DNA from: Deltaproteobacteria bacterium
Lineage (GTDB): Bacteria; Myxococcota_A; UBA796; UBA2385
Reading direction: 5' to 3'
Length of the DNA: 35,218 bases
Assembly: GCA_018401435.1 (NCBI GenBank)
Contig: JAGYJW010000060.1
Coordinates: 1 to 35,218, forward strand
Shown here: piece after piece, positions 17,005 to 24,829 of the stretch
Layout of the letters: the number at the start of each line of letters is the position of its first letter
Numbering within the stretch: the stretch's first letter is position 1
Position numbers and translations under genes: made by a program
Notes under the pieces: generated by a model
What the model was told of the DNA's origin: nothing
The model's input: only the letters and a program-made list of their open reading frames with translations
The model's database searches: none

Positions 17005-18273
17005 ATGCTCCTGGCGATCAGCCCCGCGCGATGGACAGACCCGCAAGCGGCGGCCGCTGAAGCCTGGGCCTTGCGCGATGCCGGGGTTCATGGCCTGCTG
17101 CTGCGCCTGCCCCCCGAGGCCGACCTGCAGCCCTGGCTGCACCTTCTGGTGCCCATCTGGGCCGGGGACCTGTGGCTGCACCTGCGGGTGGTCGGCGCCC
17201 TTGCTGCAACGCAGCAATATGGGTTGAACCTGCACCTGCCCGGCGGGGTGGACGCGGCCGCCCTGCGCCCCCTCGCCCCGCGGGGACTCAGCCAGAGCGT
17301 TCACGACCGGGCGGGCCTGCAGCCCGAGCTGATGGCGGGAACGTCCATTGGCGCCTTGATGAGCATGTTTCGTGCGCGCTTCAAGGTCTTTGATGGGGCC
17401 GCCTTGATCGCGGCAGCCCGGCGCCTGAGCTGGTCCAGCGTCTTTCGCGTGCTCGAAATGGAGAGCCGCTACGGCATCCCCGCCAGCTTGCGCCTCTACC
17501 TGCGCGCCGCCCTGGGCACCCTCTTCGAGGTGGACGGCAAGCGGCAGATGACCTTCCGGGACGTCGAGATCCCCTTGCTGGTCGTCACCACCGGCATCAC
17601 CGTGGACGCGCTGAAGCACGACCTGTCCTATTACGAGCACTTCCTGGACGATGTGGAGCGCCCCGGGGCGGTCTTTCGACGGGGGCGCCTGCGCCGCCTG
17701 GCCAAGCTCGGCGAGGTGCTGCGGGAGTTCATGAGCCGGCCCGAGAGCCTGCGCGAGATCGTCTTTGGCGCTGACCCCCACACCATGGACGCCGACATCC
17801 TGGATGCGGCCGGCTTCTCTGCCGCGGTGCCCGGGGTCATCCACTATGACGTCGTGCGCGACGACCAGCGCATGAAGCAGCTCCTGGACACCCTCTACGC
17901 CGAATATGGCATCACGCGGCTGACCGAAGGCGGCCTGGTGAACAACCTGCCGGCCCGCCCGGCCTGGCTGGAGGCCACCCACGGCCGCTTGAAGCGGCGC
18001 AACCCCTTCGTGCTGGCCATGGACTGCTTCGCGCCTTCGCGCCGCAGCCTGCAGTGGTTGCCCATTCAGCAGATTGTTCGGCCAAATGTAAAGGCAAACC
18101 TTGAGTATTCCGACTTCTACTTCGCGCTCGACCGCCGCCTCTCCCCGGTGAACCTCGTCCCGGACGTGGCCGCCGTCAGCGAGGCCATGCAGTGGACGAC
18201 CGACGAATTGGCGCCCGACCTGCCCTTCATCCAGGAGAGCTGCCGCCACATCGCGGTCCTGCCCGAGGCCTGA
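17005..18273 (+). CDS. Chimera: ThiE/TenI-like N-terminal half joined to patatin-like domain
   Basis: ATG 17005 is 10 bases after thiG; an in-frame ATG at 16975 would overlap thiG. Residues 1-101 read like the first half of a ThiE/TenI barrel: MLLAISPARW, LRDAGVHGLLLRLP (24-36), then GLNLHLPGGVDAAALRPL and RGLSQSVHD (93-101, the SxSVH motif). The rest of that barrel is absent. At residue 102 the sequence becomes patatin: PELMAGTSIGAL with nucleophile Ser114 in GxSxG, and TEGGLVNNLP (307-316), where the usual catalytic Asp of DGG is Glu308. The oxyanion loop (GGGxRG) that normally precedes GxSxG is missing. The product is probably inactive as either enzyme unless the join is an assembly error. 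Confidence 0.75.
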   Translation: MLLAISPARWTDPQAAAAEAWALRDAGVHGLLLRLPPEADLQPWLHLLVPIWAGDLWLHLRVVGALAATQQYGLNLHLPGGVDAAALRPLAPRGLSQSVHDRAGLQPELMAGTSIGALMSMFRARFKVFDGAALIAAARRLSWSSVFRVLEMESRYGIPASLRLYLRAALGTLFEVDGKRQMTFRDVEIPLLVVTTGITVDALKHDLSYYEHFLDDVERPGAVFRRGRLRRLAKLGEVLREFMSRPESLREIVFGADPHTMDADILDAAGFSAAVPGVIHYDVVRDDQRMKQLLDTLYAEYGITRLTEGGLVNNLPARPAWLEATHGRLKRRNPFVLAMDCFAPSRRSLQWLPIQQIVRPNVKANLEYSDFYFALDRRLSPVNLVPDVAAVSEAMQWTTDELAPDLPFIQESCRHIAVLPEA

Positions 18274-18344
18274 GCGCGGCCCCCGCCGGCCCCGGGCCAG
18301 CGAAGCTGCCCATGGGGCCCGGAATCGCGTATCCTGCAGCCCGA

Positions 18345-19229
18345 ATGGCCCGGCCCGAACCCAGTCCCCGGATGCTGCCCGCCTCGCCGCAGCCGACGGC
18401 GCGCCGCATCACGCCCGACACCGATCCAGGCCACGCCACGGGCGGCCTGGGCGACCTCTGGCGCCAGCGCCGGCTGGTGCTGGCCTTTGTCGTCAACGAC
18501 CTGAAGCACCGCTACACCGGCAGCTCCATCGGCTTCTTCTGGACGGTCATCACGCCGCTGCTGGAGCTGACCACCTACACCTTCGTCTTTCACGTGGTGC
18601 TGGGCATCCGCTTCCACCCGGCCGGGGGCTGGAGCCACTACGCCACATTCCTCTTTTGCGGCATGGTGACGTGGTTCTCGGTGCAGGACGGCCTGTCGCG
18701 CGCCACCACCTGCATCAGCGACCACGCCCACCTCATCCAGAAGGTGAATTTCGAGGCCATCACCCTGCCCGGCTATGTCGTGGCCAGCGCCGTCTTCAAC
18801 CAGGTCATCCGCCTGGGGGTGCTCTCGGCGGCGGCGGTGGTGCTCGGCAACGGGCTGAGCTGGCACTTCCTGCTGGTGCCCTTCATCCTGGCCATCCAGA
18901 CCACCTTCGTCCTGGGGGCGGGGCTGCTGCTGGCCACCCTGAATGTCTACTTCAAGGACACGGTGCACTGGGTGAAGGCGGGCCTGCTGCTGTGGATGTT
19001 CGTCACGCCCATCTTCTACCCGGCGGCGGCCTACCCCGATCAGCTCAAGCTGATGCTGCAGCTCAACCCCCTGGCCCACCTGGTGGGCGTCTACCACGAG
19101 CTGATCCTCAACCACCGCCTGCCCCACGCCCACAGCGTCATGGTGGTGGCGGTGATGGCCTTCTTCGCGCTGCTGGTGGGCTATTCCGTCTTCCACCACC
19201 ACCGCGACCGCTTCTCTGACCTGGTCTGA
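18345..19229 (+). CDS. ABC-2 type polysaccharide/O-antigen export permease
   Basis: About 294 residues with six hydrophobic helices. DLWRQRRLVLAFVVNDLKHRYTGSSIGFFWTVITPLLEL is split between an amphipathic start and the first helix, as in Wzm/TagG/KpsM proteins, and VTPIFYP with LNPLAHLVGVYHELIL is the typical C-terminal signature. It would form the inner-membrane channel exporting a lipid-linked polysaccharide. The ATP-binding partner (Wzt/TagH) is not in the window. ATG 18345 and ATG 18372 are both possible; a TATCCT element at 18330-18335 would suit the second better. It lies three bases before the next gene. Confidence 0.9.
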   Translation: MARPEPSPRMLPASPQPTARRITPDTDPGHATGGLGDLWRQRRLVLAFVVNDLKHRYTGSSIGFFWTVITPLLELTTYTFVFHVVLGIRFHPAGGWSHYATFLFCGMVTWFSVQDGLSRATTCISDHAHLIQKVNFEAITLPGYVVASAVFNQVIRLGVLSAAAVVLGNGLSWHFLLVPFILAIQTTFVLGAGLLLATLNVYFKDTVHWVKAGLLLWMFVTPIFYPAAAYPDQLKLMLQLNPLAHLVGVYHELILNHRLPHAHSVMVVAVMAFFALLVGYSVFHHHRDRFSDLV

Positions 19230-19232
19230 GGG

Positions 19233-21053
19233 ATGGCTCCGCCGCGCCCCGACCGGCTCGCCCGCTTCGAGCCCCTGCTGGCCGCGCTGATCTCGGTGGG
19301 CGGCGGCCTGCTGATGGTGCGCTGGGTGCTGGGCGACCTGGCCGGCATGGCGGTGGGTGCCCAAAGAAGCGAGGCCCCGCGCCACTTCTGGGGCCTGTGG
19401 GCGGCGGCGGACGGCCTGTCCACCTGGGGCCCGCTGGTGGCCCACCTGGACGCCGACTTTCCCACCGGCCACACGGTCCACCTGATGGACCCCATCAACC
19501 TGCTCTTCTTCCTGCCGGGCTTCTGGGCCCTGGGAAGCAGCCTGCAGGGCGCAATCCTGGGCTGGAACCTGGCGCACTTCGCCTGGCCGGTGCTGGGCGG
19601 CCTGGGGGGCTGGCTGCTGGCCCGGGACCTGGTGGGTCGGGAGCCCGAGAACGCGCCAGCGCGGCTCTTTTCGGCGTTGGCTTGCGCGACGGGGCCCTAC
19701 CTGTTGAGCACCCCCTGGTTGGGCCGCACGGAGTACCTGCCCGCCACCCTGTGGGCCTTGCACCTGTGGGCGCTGCGCCGGGCCCTGGGCCCGAAGCGCT
19801 CGGCGGCTGCGCTGGTGGGGGCGGGCCTCAGCCTGGCCGCGATCGCGCTGGGCGGCTGGTATCTCGCGGGCTGGTTGGCCCTCTTTGAACCGGCAGCGGC
19901 CCTGGTGCTGGCCGCCAGCCGCAAGCAGGAGCCCGGAGCGCCCGGTTGGGGCGCCCTGCTGGGCCGCCTGGCTGCAATCGCCGTGATCGCCGTGCTGCCG
20001 GTGCTTCCGGCCCTTCAAGCCCTGCTGGCGCACCCGCCGCCCATCCTCGCCGGAAGCGGCTTCGAAGGCGCACCCGCCGGCGTCTGTACGCCCCCGTGGT
20101 CCCTGCTGCCCTTCACCGGCAGCGAGGGGCTGCCAGGGGTCGAGCTGCCGGGCTACGCGGGCACCGTGCTCACCGGCATGGCGCTGCTCGGCGCCGTCCT
20201 CGACCCGCGGGCCCGACCCTGGCTGGGCATCGGCCTGGCGATGCTGACCCTGGGCCTCGGCCCTTACCTGGTGTGGAGCCACGCGCCGGGCGCCTGCGCG
20301 CCGGGGGCCTTGCCGCTGCCGGCCCTGGCGGTCGAGACCCTGATCCCCCCCATGGCCTCCATCTGGGGCTGGGGCCGCATCGCCTGCCTGAGCACCGCGC
20401 CCCTGGCCCTGGCCGGCGCCTTGGCCCTCCGCCGGCTGAGCCCACGACTGGGGGATCTCAAGGTGCAGCTGCTGGTGCTGCTGCTGGTGGGCATGGCGGT
20501 GGACCACGGCCGTCCCCGGGCCCCAGCGGGCATCGCGGGCGCCCGCTTCGACCCCCGGCCCCCGACCGAGCTGACCGACGCCTTGGGCCGCCTGCCCAAA
20601 GGTGCGCTTTTGGAGCTTCCTTTCGACAATTTCTACATGACCTGGCAGCTCAGCCACCGGCGCCCGGTCAGCGAGAGCCTGGAGATCGAGTGGGCGCGCA
20701 CCCACAGCGTCCTGGCCCAGCAGGTGGAGGCCATCCAGTATGCGCCAGAAGACAGCCCGGGCCTGACCGACGCCATGCTCGCCGCGGAGGGGCTGGCCTG
20801 CTTGCGCCAGGATTCGGGGGACCTGCGCGCGCTGGGCTACAGCGCCTTGCTGCTGCACCGCGAGGGGGCGCCTGCCCGCCATGCCGAGATCACCCGCCTG
20901 CTGGCCACCGCCTTGGGGCCGCCCGCCGTGGATGGCGACAGCCTGGTGGCCTGGATCCTGCCCGAAGGCCCTGCCGGCCCGCGCTTGAACTGCCCGCTGG
21001 TGGAGGTCGACCCCACCCCTGGCGACCCCGCCGAAAAGTGGAGGACCCATTGA
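19233..21053 (+). CDS. Polytopic membrane protein, GT-C/YfhO-like
   Basis: 606 residues. Residues 15 to about 430 hold roughly ten hydrophobic helices; the last 170 residues are a soluble domain beginning near PTELTDALGRLPKGALLELPFDNFYMTW. The first periplasmic loop (EAPRHFWGLWAAADG, FPTGHTVHLMDPINLLFF) matches the layout of the frameshifted protein at 1781 (SDALKHVWSQWWAW, YFPDGGAFF), so the two are paralogues. This arrangement recalls YfhO/GT-C membrane glycosyltransferases acting on polyprenyl-linked sugars at the outer face of the inner membrane. No certain catalytic Asp can be named. Three bases separate it from the permease and its stop overlaps the next start. Confidence 0.8.
   Translation: MAPPRPDRLARFEPLLAALISVGGGLLMVRWVLGDLAGMAVGAQRSEAPRHFWGLWAAADGLSTWGPLVAHLDADFPTGHTVHLMDPINLLFFLPGFWALGSSLQGAILGWNLAHFAWPVLGGLGGWLLARDLVGREPENAPARLFSALACATGPYLLSTPWLGRTEYLPATLWALHLWALRRALGPKRSAAALVGAGLSLAAIALGGWYLAGWLALFEPAAALVLAASRKQEPGAPGWGALLGRLAAIAVIAVLPVLPALQALLAHPPPILAGSGFEGAPAGVCTPPWSLLPFTGSEGLPGVELPGYAGTVLTGMALLGAVLDPRARPWLGIGLAMLTLGLGPYLVWSHAPGACAPGALPLPALAVETLIPPMASIWGWGRIACLSTAPLALAGALALRRLSPRLGDLKVQLLVLLLVGMAVDHGRPRAPAGIAGARFDPRPPTELTDALGRLPKGALLELPFDNFYMTWQLSHRRPVSESLEIEWARTHSVLAQQVEAIQYAPEDSPGLTDAMLAAEGLACLRQDSGDLRALGYSALLLHREGAPARHAEITRLLATALGPPAVDGDSLVAWILPEGPAGPRLNCPLVEVDPTPGDPAEKWRTH
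21040..21052 (+). promoter_or_regulatory. Ribosome binding site fixing a TTG start
   Basis: GGAGG at 21040-21044, a five-base spacer and TTG at 21050-21052. TTGA overlaps the upstream TGA stop (21051-21053). This favours TTG 21050 over the ATG at 21062 and implies translational coupling. Confidence 0.65.
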
Positions 21054-22537
21054 ACGACGTCATGGACCACATCGCCATCCTGGTGAAGGCTCGCTACCCG
21101 CTGATCCAGCTCATCACCCACGAGGAGGCCCGGGTGGAGCGGGCCCTGGACAAGCTGGCCGCAAGAGAGGCCCTGGGCCTGTGGAAGTGGTCCACCACGC
21201 AGGGCCTGCGGGGGCCCCAAGGGGGGGTCGAGGGCACGGGCAGCCTGCTGGCCGCCCTGGGCCAGCTCAGCCGCCAGAAAGAGCCTGGCATCTTCGTTCT
21301 CTTCGATCCGCACCCCTTTCTGGACGACCCGATGGTGGTGCGGGCCCTGCGCGAGCTGGGCCGCGGCGCGGGGCCCCGGCGCCAGGCCCTGCTGATGGTG
21401 GGGGAGTCCTCCGCCATCCCGCCGGAGCTGGAGAAGGAGGTGGTGCTGCTGGATGTGCCCTTCCCCAACCGAGAGGAGGTGGCCCGCATCCTCGCGGTGC
21501 TGCTCAAGAGCCAGGGCTTGAGCGTGCCCACCGAGCGCTTCGACCGCTTCGTGCGCGGCAGCCTGGGCCTCACCGAAGCCGAGATCAAGCGTCTCTACGC
21601 CCGCATCCTGCTGGCGGGCGGTCGCTTTGACGACGCCGATCTGGCGGCCCTGGTGCAAGAGAAGCGCCAGTCCATCCGGCGCAACCGCTACCTGGAGTTC
21701 TGGGAGAGCGGCGGGTCCATCGGCGATGTGGGCGGCATGGACAGCCTGAAGCGCTGGCTGGAGCAGCGCCGCGCCGGCTTCACCACCAAGGCCCGGGAAT
21801 TCGGCCTGCCCGAACCCCGAGGCATCTTCCTGCTGGGGGTGCAAGGCTGCGGCAAGTCGCTGATGGCCAAGGCGGTGGCCGATCTCTGGCAGCTGCCCCT
21901 GTTGCGCCTGGACGTGGCCGCCCTCTTCCAAAGCAACAGCAACGAAGAACAGAGCCTTCGCCAGACCATGCGCATCGCCGAGAGCCTCTCACCGGCGGTG
22001 CTCTGGATCGACGAGATCGAGAAGGGTTTTGGCAACCGGGACGGCAATAGCGGCGACGCCTTCGGCAGCTTCTTGACCTGGATGCAAGAGAAGCAGAAGC
22101 CGGTCTTTGTGGTGGCCACCGCCAACGAGGTTCGCAGCCTTCCCCCCGAGCTGCTGCGAAAAGGACGCTTTGACGAGATCTTCTTCGTGGACCTCCCCAA
22201 TGTCCACGAGCGGCTGAGCATCCTGGAGATTCACCTGCGCCGGCGGGGCCGGGACGCCGACCGCTTCGACCTCACCCAGACCGCCGAAGAGAGCGAGCGT
22301 TTCAGCGGGGCCGAGCTGGAGCAGGTGGTGGTCTCGGCCCTCTTCCAGGCCTTCGCCGAGGCCCGGGAGCTGGAGGAGGCCGACCTGCTGGACGCCACCC
22401 GGGAGATGATCCCCCTGGCCGTCACCATGGACGACCACCTCAAGGACCTGCGCGAGTGGGCCCGCCCCCGCGCCCGCCGCGCCAGCCTGGAGCGCCGCCG
22501 CATCGACTTCTTCGAGGACTTCGAGGAGGCGGGTTGA
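21050..22537 (+). CDS. Ycf46-like AAA+ ATPase
   Basis: 495 residues from TTG 21050. Residues 1-210 are a degenerate RecA-like domain (LIQLITHEEARVERAL; FVLFDPHPFL), as in the Ycf46 family. Residues 215-495 are a canonical AAA module: GDVGGMDSLKRWL, Walker A GVQGCGKS (263-270), Walker B VLWIDEIEKGF (318-328), sensor 1 VVATANE (354-360), and RKGRFDEIFFVDLP (370-383) with the arginine-finger region; FSGAELEQVV is sensor 2. The family is widespread in cyanobacteria and deltaproteobacteria, with roles reported only loosely (photosynthetic carbon control, quality control). It is not an ABC ATPase, so it cannot power the upstream permease in the classical way. Why it is coupled to envelope genes is unknown. 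Confidence 0.92.
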   Translation: MNDVMDHIAILVKARYPLIQLITHEEARVERALDKLAAREALGLWKWSTTQGLRGPQGGVEGTGSLLAALGQLSRQKEPGIFVLFDPHPFLDDPMVVRALRELGRGAGPRRQALLMVGESSAIPPELEKEVVLLDVPFPNREEVARILAVLLKSQGLSVPTERFDRFVRGSLGLTEAEIKRLYARILLAGGRFDDADLAALVQEKRQSIRRNRYLEFWESGGSIGDVGGMDSLKRWLEQRRAGFTTKAREFGLPEPRGIFLLGVQGCGKSLMAKAVADLWQLPLLRLDVAALFQSNSNEEQSLRQTMRIAESLSPAVLWIDEIEKGFGNRDGNSGDAFGSFLTWMQEKQKPVFVVATANEVRSLPPELLRKGRFDEIFFVDLPNVHERLSILEIHLRRRGRDADRFDLTQTAEESERFSGAELEQVVVSALFQAFAEARELEEADLLDATREMIPLAVTMDDHLKDLREWARPRARRASLERRRIDFFEDFEEAG

Positions 22538-22576
22538 GGCGAAGGCCCGCAGCCGGCCCTCTGTCTCGACGGCGGC

Positions 22577-23014
22577 TCACTGCTGTTGGGTCACCATCGC
22601 AAAGCGCGACTGCACGCCCCGATTCACCAGCAGCGGCATGAAGCCCGTCATGCCCTTGTAGGGGTAGGTGACATCGACGGTGATGAAGTACCAGTCGCCA
22701 TTGGCGCCCAGGTCCCAATCGGTGGTGACGGTGCAGCCGGCGTCGCAGGGCAAGCCCGCACCATCCAATGCAAGCAGCGCGTGGCTCTCGGCAGCCGCCT
22801 TGATGTCGATGCCGGTGGGGCTGGGGCCCTCGATGATCACCGACCCCACCCGGGCCGAGTCCCGGGCCACCCGCGACACCCGGTGCAAGGTGGAGATGTA
22901 GAGGCTCAGCTCGATCACCGCCCCAAAGACGGCGAGGAGGATGGGCAGCACCAGCCCGAACTCGATGGCCGCTGATCCCCGGCGGGCGCGGAGCTTGTGG
23001 GGGTAGCGACTCAT
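22577..23014 (-). CDS. TadE-like pseudopilin/secreted subunit
   Basis: ATG 23014 overlaps the upstream stop as ATGA and gives 145 residues. The N-terminus is RARRGSAAIEFGLVLPILLAVFGAVIELSLY: a short basic leader, a Glu a few residues into the helix and a single membrane segment, the TadE pattern. The C-terminal part has one Cys pair (CDAGC). TadE-type proteins are inner-membrane minor pilins of Flp/Tad systems or of related aggregation systems. It is third in a three-gene operon. No prepilin peptidase, secretin or TadA ATPase is in the window. Confidence 0.85.
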   Translation of the reverse strand: MSRYPHKLRARRGSAAIEFGLVLPILLAVFGAVIELSLYISTLHRVSRVARDSARVGSVIIEGPSPTGIDIKAAAESHALLALDGAGLPCDAGCTVTTDWDLGANGDWYFITVDVTYPYKGMTGFMPLLVNRGVQSRFAMVTQQQ

Positions 23015-23439
23015 TGACGTTGCCACTCCATGCGAACCACCTGTTGCGAGCTGAGGGTCATGCTGCCCACCGCCCAGCCAATCAACGGCGTGTAGTCAAA
23101 GGTGACCTCGCAGCGCAGGGTTCGGCCGGGTTGCGCGCCAAAGACCGAGACCGTGGCCGTGCAGCGGTCTTCGCACTGGGGCAGCCCCTGCTGGCTCATC
23201 GCCGACACCAGGGCGGCGGAGGTGACGGCCTCGACCTCGGCAAGATTGGATTCAAAGCGGCCGGGGTCCACCAGGGCGCCCGCTCGGCAGCCCAGGTTGG
23301 TGGACACATCCAGGCTGGACTCGGTGTAGAAGAGCCAGGAGATGTCCATCATGCCCACGATGATCAGCACCAGCACAGGCATGATGAGGGCGACCTCCAG
23401 GGCCTCGGCCCCGCGGCGATGGCGGCGTTGCGGCATCAT
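23011..23439 (-). CDS. TadE-like pseudopilin/secreted subunit
   Basis: 142 residues. The N-terminus RRHRRGAEALEVALIMPVLVLIIVGMMDISWLFY again shows basic leader, Glu15 and one long helix, with conserved LI/MP as in TadE/TadF. The mature part has four Cys (GCRAG, CEDRC, LRCEV), suggesting disulfides outside the membrane. ATG 23439 overlaps the stop of the VWA gene by four bases (ATGA); an ATG three bases further in is also possible. Both neighbours overlap it, so all three are translated together. Confidence 0.85.
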   Translation of the reverse strand: MMPQRRHRRGAEALEVALIMPVLVLIIVGMMDISWLFYTESSLDVSTNLGCRAGALVDPGRFESNLAEVEAVTSAALVSAMSQQGLPQCEDRCTATVSVFGAQPGRTLRCEVTFDYTPLIGWAVGSMTLSSQQVVRMEWQRQ

Positions 23440-24668
23440 TCGACCACCGCCAGCGGCAGCGAGTCTGCAATCTCCTGAAAGAGATCGATCAAGACCGCAG
23501 AATCGTTGGTGCGCACAAAGTAGCCGTCACCCTGGGCCATGGCCTCCATGAAGGGGTCATCGGCGACGAAGCTGACCACCCAGGTGTTGATCTCGCCGAC
23601 GTCGTACATGTCTTCGCAGAGCTGTACGCTCTCGTTCTTGATTTGGGTGGAGCTGTGCGGAATGACGCCCCGGTGCTCGGTCCAGCGGCTCTCCGAGTAT
23701 CCAGCCGCGATGCGCTTGTTTCCATGGGTCGAGCCGGTGCCGTTGGGGTAGCCGTCCGTGAGCACGACCATGGCACGGTAGGCCGTGTTGTCCATCTCGG
23801 CGTCAAACATATCCCAGGCCATCCGCACGCCCGTGGTGTGGTCGGTTCCGGGCTCATCGGACCACTCTCGGGGCATGTCCGGAAAGCAGCCGCCGGCGGG
23901 GGTGTCGAAGTTGTCCAGGCTGGTTCCGCCATAGACATTGCAGCCCTTGGAGTTGATGGCGGCGTTGCCTGCCTTCGAGGCCGTCTCCATGGCCGCCCAC
24001 TGCGCCCGGACCGTACCCGAGGCCACCGCCGACTCCATGGATGTGAGCGGCGTGAACTCCCACGCGTAGCGCCCCGTGAAGACATTCATGCCGATCTTGT
24101 CGTAGGGCCCGTGGGTCTCGGCCACCGTGTCGTAGAAGCGCACGGCTGCGCTGCGGGCATCGTAGAAGGCCGGGCGGTTCCATGAGTTGGTGATGTCCAT
24201 CACCAGCACGACATGCAGGGCGCGGGCCGCCGCAGTCGCCGATGATACGACGTCCACAGAGTCGTGGCCAAAGATGCGCGCCAGAAACAGACCGACGGAG
24301 TTTCCGCCCGCGCGCGAGACCTCCAGCCGAACTGCGTTGGGCGTATCCAAGTCAAGGGTGAAGCTGTGGGCGTTGTGGTCCCAGTCGCCATAGTCAATGG
24401 CCGTCAGCGTGCCGGGCTGCCCCACCACCCGGTTGGCGGCGATCACCGCCTCGGCGGCGCCCTGGGCCTCGCCCATATCCCCGGTGTGGCGCAAGGCCCA
24501 CAGGGCGGCGATGGAGGCCGCGTCCGCCACATCCTGGCACTCGGCCTGGGCCAGGCGGATATAGGCCACATCCACCGCCAGGGCGCCGAATCCCAACAGG
24601 ACGGCGATGGCTGCGGCGGCCATCAACGCCACGGAGCCGCGTCTCCTCCTGGTCAATGGCCTATACAT
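23436..24668 (-). CDS. TadG-like protein with VWA-type domain
   Basis: ATG 24668, with GAGG six to seven bases upstream; 410 residues. Residues 1-35 are a basic leader and one helix (RRRRGSVALMAAAAIAVLLGFGALAVDVAYI), the TadG/Flp-type start. DADAASIAALWALRH-like sequence follows (QDVADAASIAALWALR), shared with TadG N-domains. From about residue 155 there is a von Willebrand A-like domain: VVLVMDITNSW supplies a MIDAS-type DxTxS, and MVVLTDGYPNG the later metal-site Asp. TadG proteins help anchor or assemble Flp pili; VWA variants bind metal-dependent ligands outside the inner membrane. It heads the operon. Confidence 0.85.
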   Translation of the reverse strand: MYRPLTRRRRGSVALMAAAAIAVLLGFGALAVDVAYIRLAQAECQDVADAASIAALWALRHTGDMGEAQGAAEAVIAANRVVGQPGTLTAIDYGDWDHNAHSFTLDLDTPNAVRLEVSRAGGNSVGLFLARIFGHDSVDVVSSATAAARALHVVLVMDITNSWNRPAFYDARSAAVRFYDTVAETHGPYDKIGMNVFTGRYAWEFTPLTSMESAVASGTVRAQWAAMETASKAGNAAINSKGCNVYGGTSLDNFDTPAGGCFPDMPREWSDEPGTDHTTGVRMAWDMFDAEMDNTAYRAMVVLTDGYPNGTGSTHGNKRIAAGYSESRWTEHRGVIPHSSTQIKNESVQLCEDMYDVGEINTWVVSFVADDPFMEAMAQGDGYFVRTNDSAVLIDLFQEIADSLPLAVVE

Positions 24669-24829
24669 GACGGGTCCTCTGCGAGTAGGCGAGGGGCGCG
24701 CTGCGTCCACCTCGCCTGCCGGGCCGCCTCGCTGGGATGGGGTCCTGGCCCCCTTGAAATCGTCCGCGCAATGCCGTCCTTGAGCCAACTCGCGTCCCCA
24801 GGGGCGGGGGTGCCCCCGAATTCGCAGCC
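24669..24829. other. Spacer between HD-GYP gene and Tad operon
   Basis: These 161 bases hold the promoter of the Tad operon, but no clear -35/-10 pair is visible. A GGGGGTGCCCCC hairpin (24806-24817) with a tight loop is followed by AATT on the plus strand; on the minus strand it lies 12 bases past the HD-GYP stop and is a weak terminator candidate for that gene. Confidence 0.3.

Noticed and set aside
21050..22537. AAA protein as the ATP-binding partner (Wzt) of the upstream export permease
   Set aside because: It has AAA Walker and sensor motifs but no ABC signature (LSGGQ), D-loop or H-loop.
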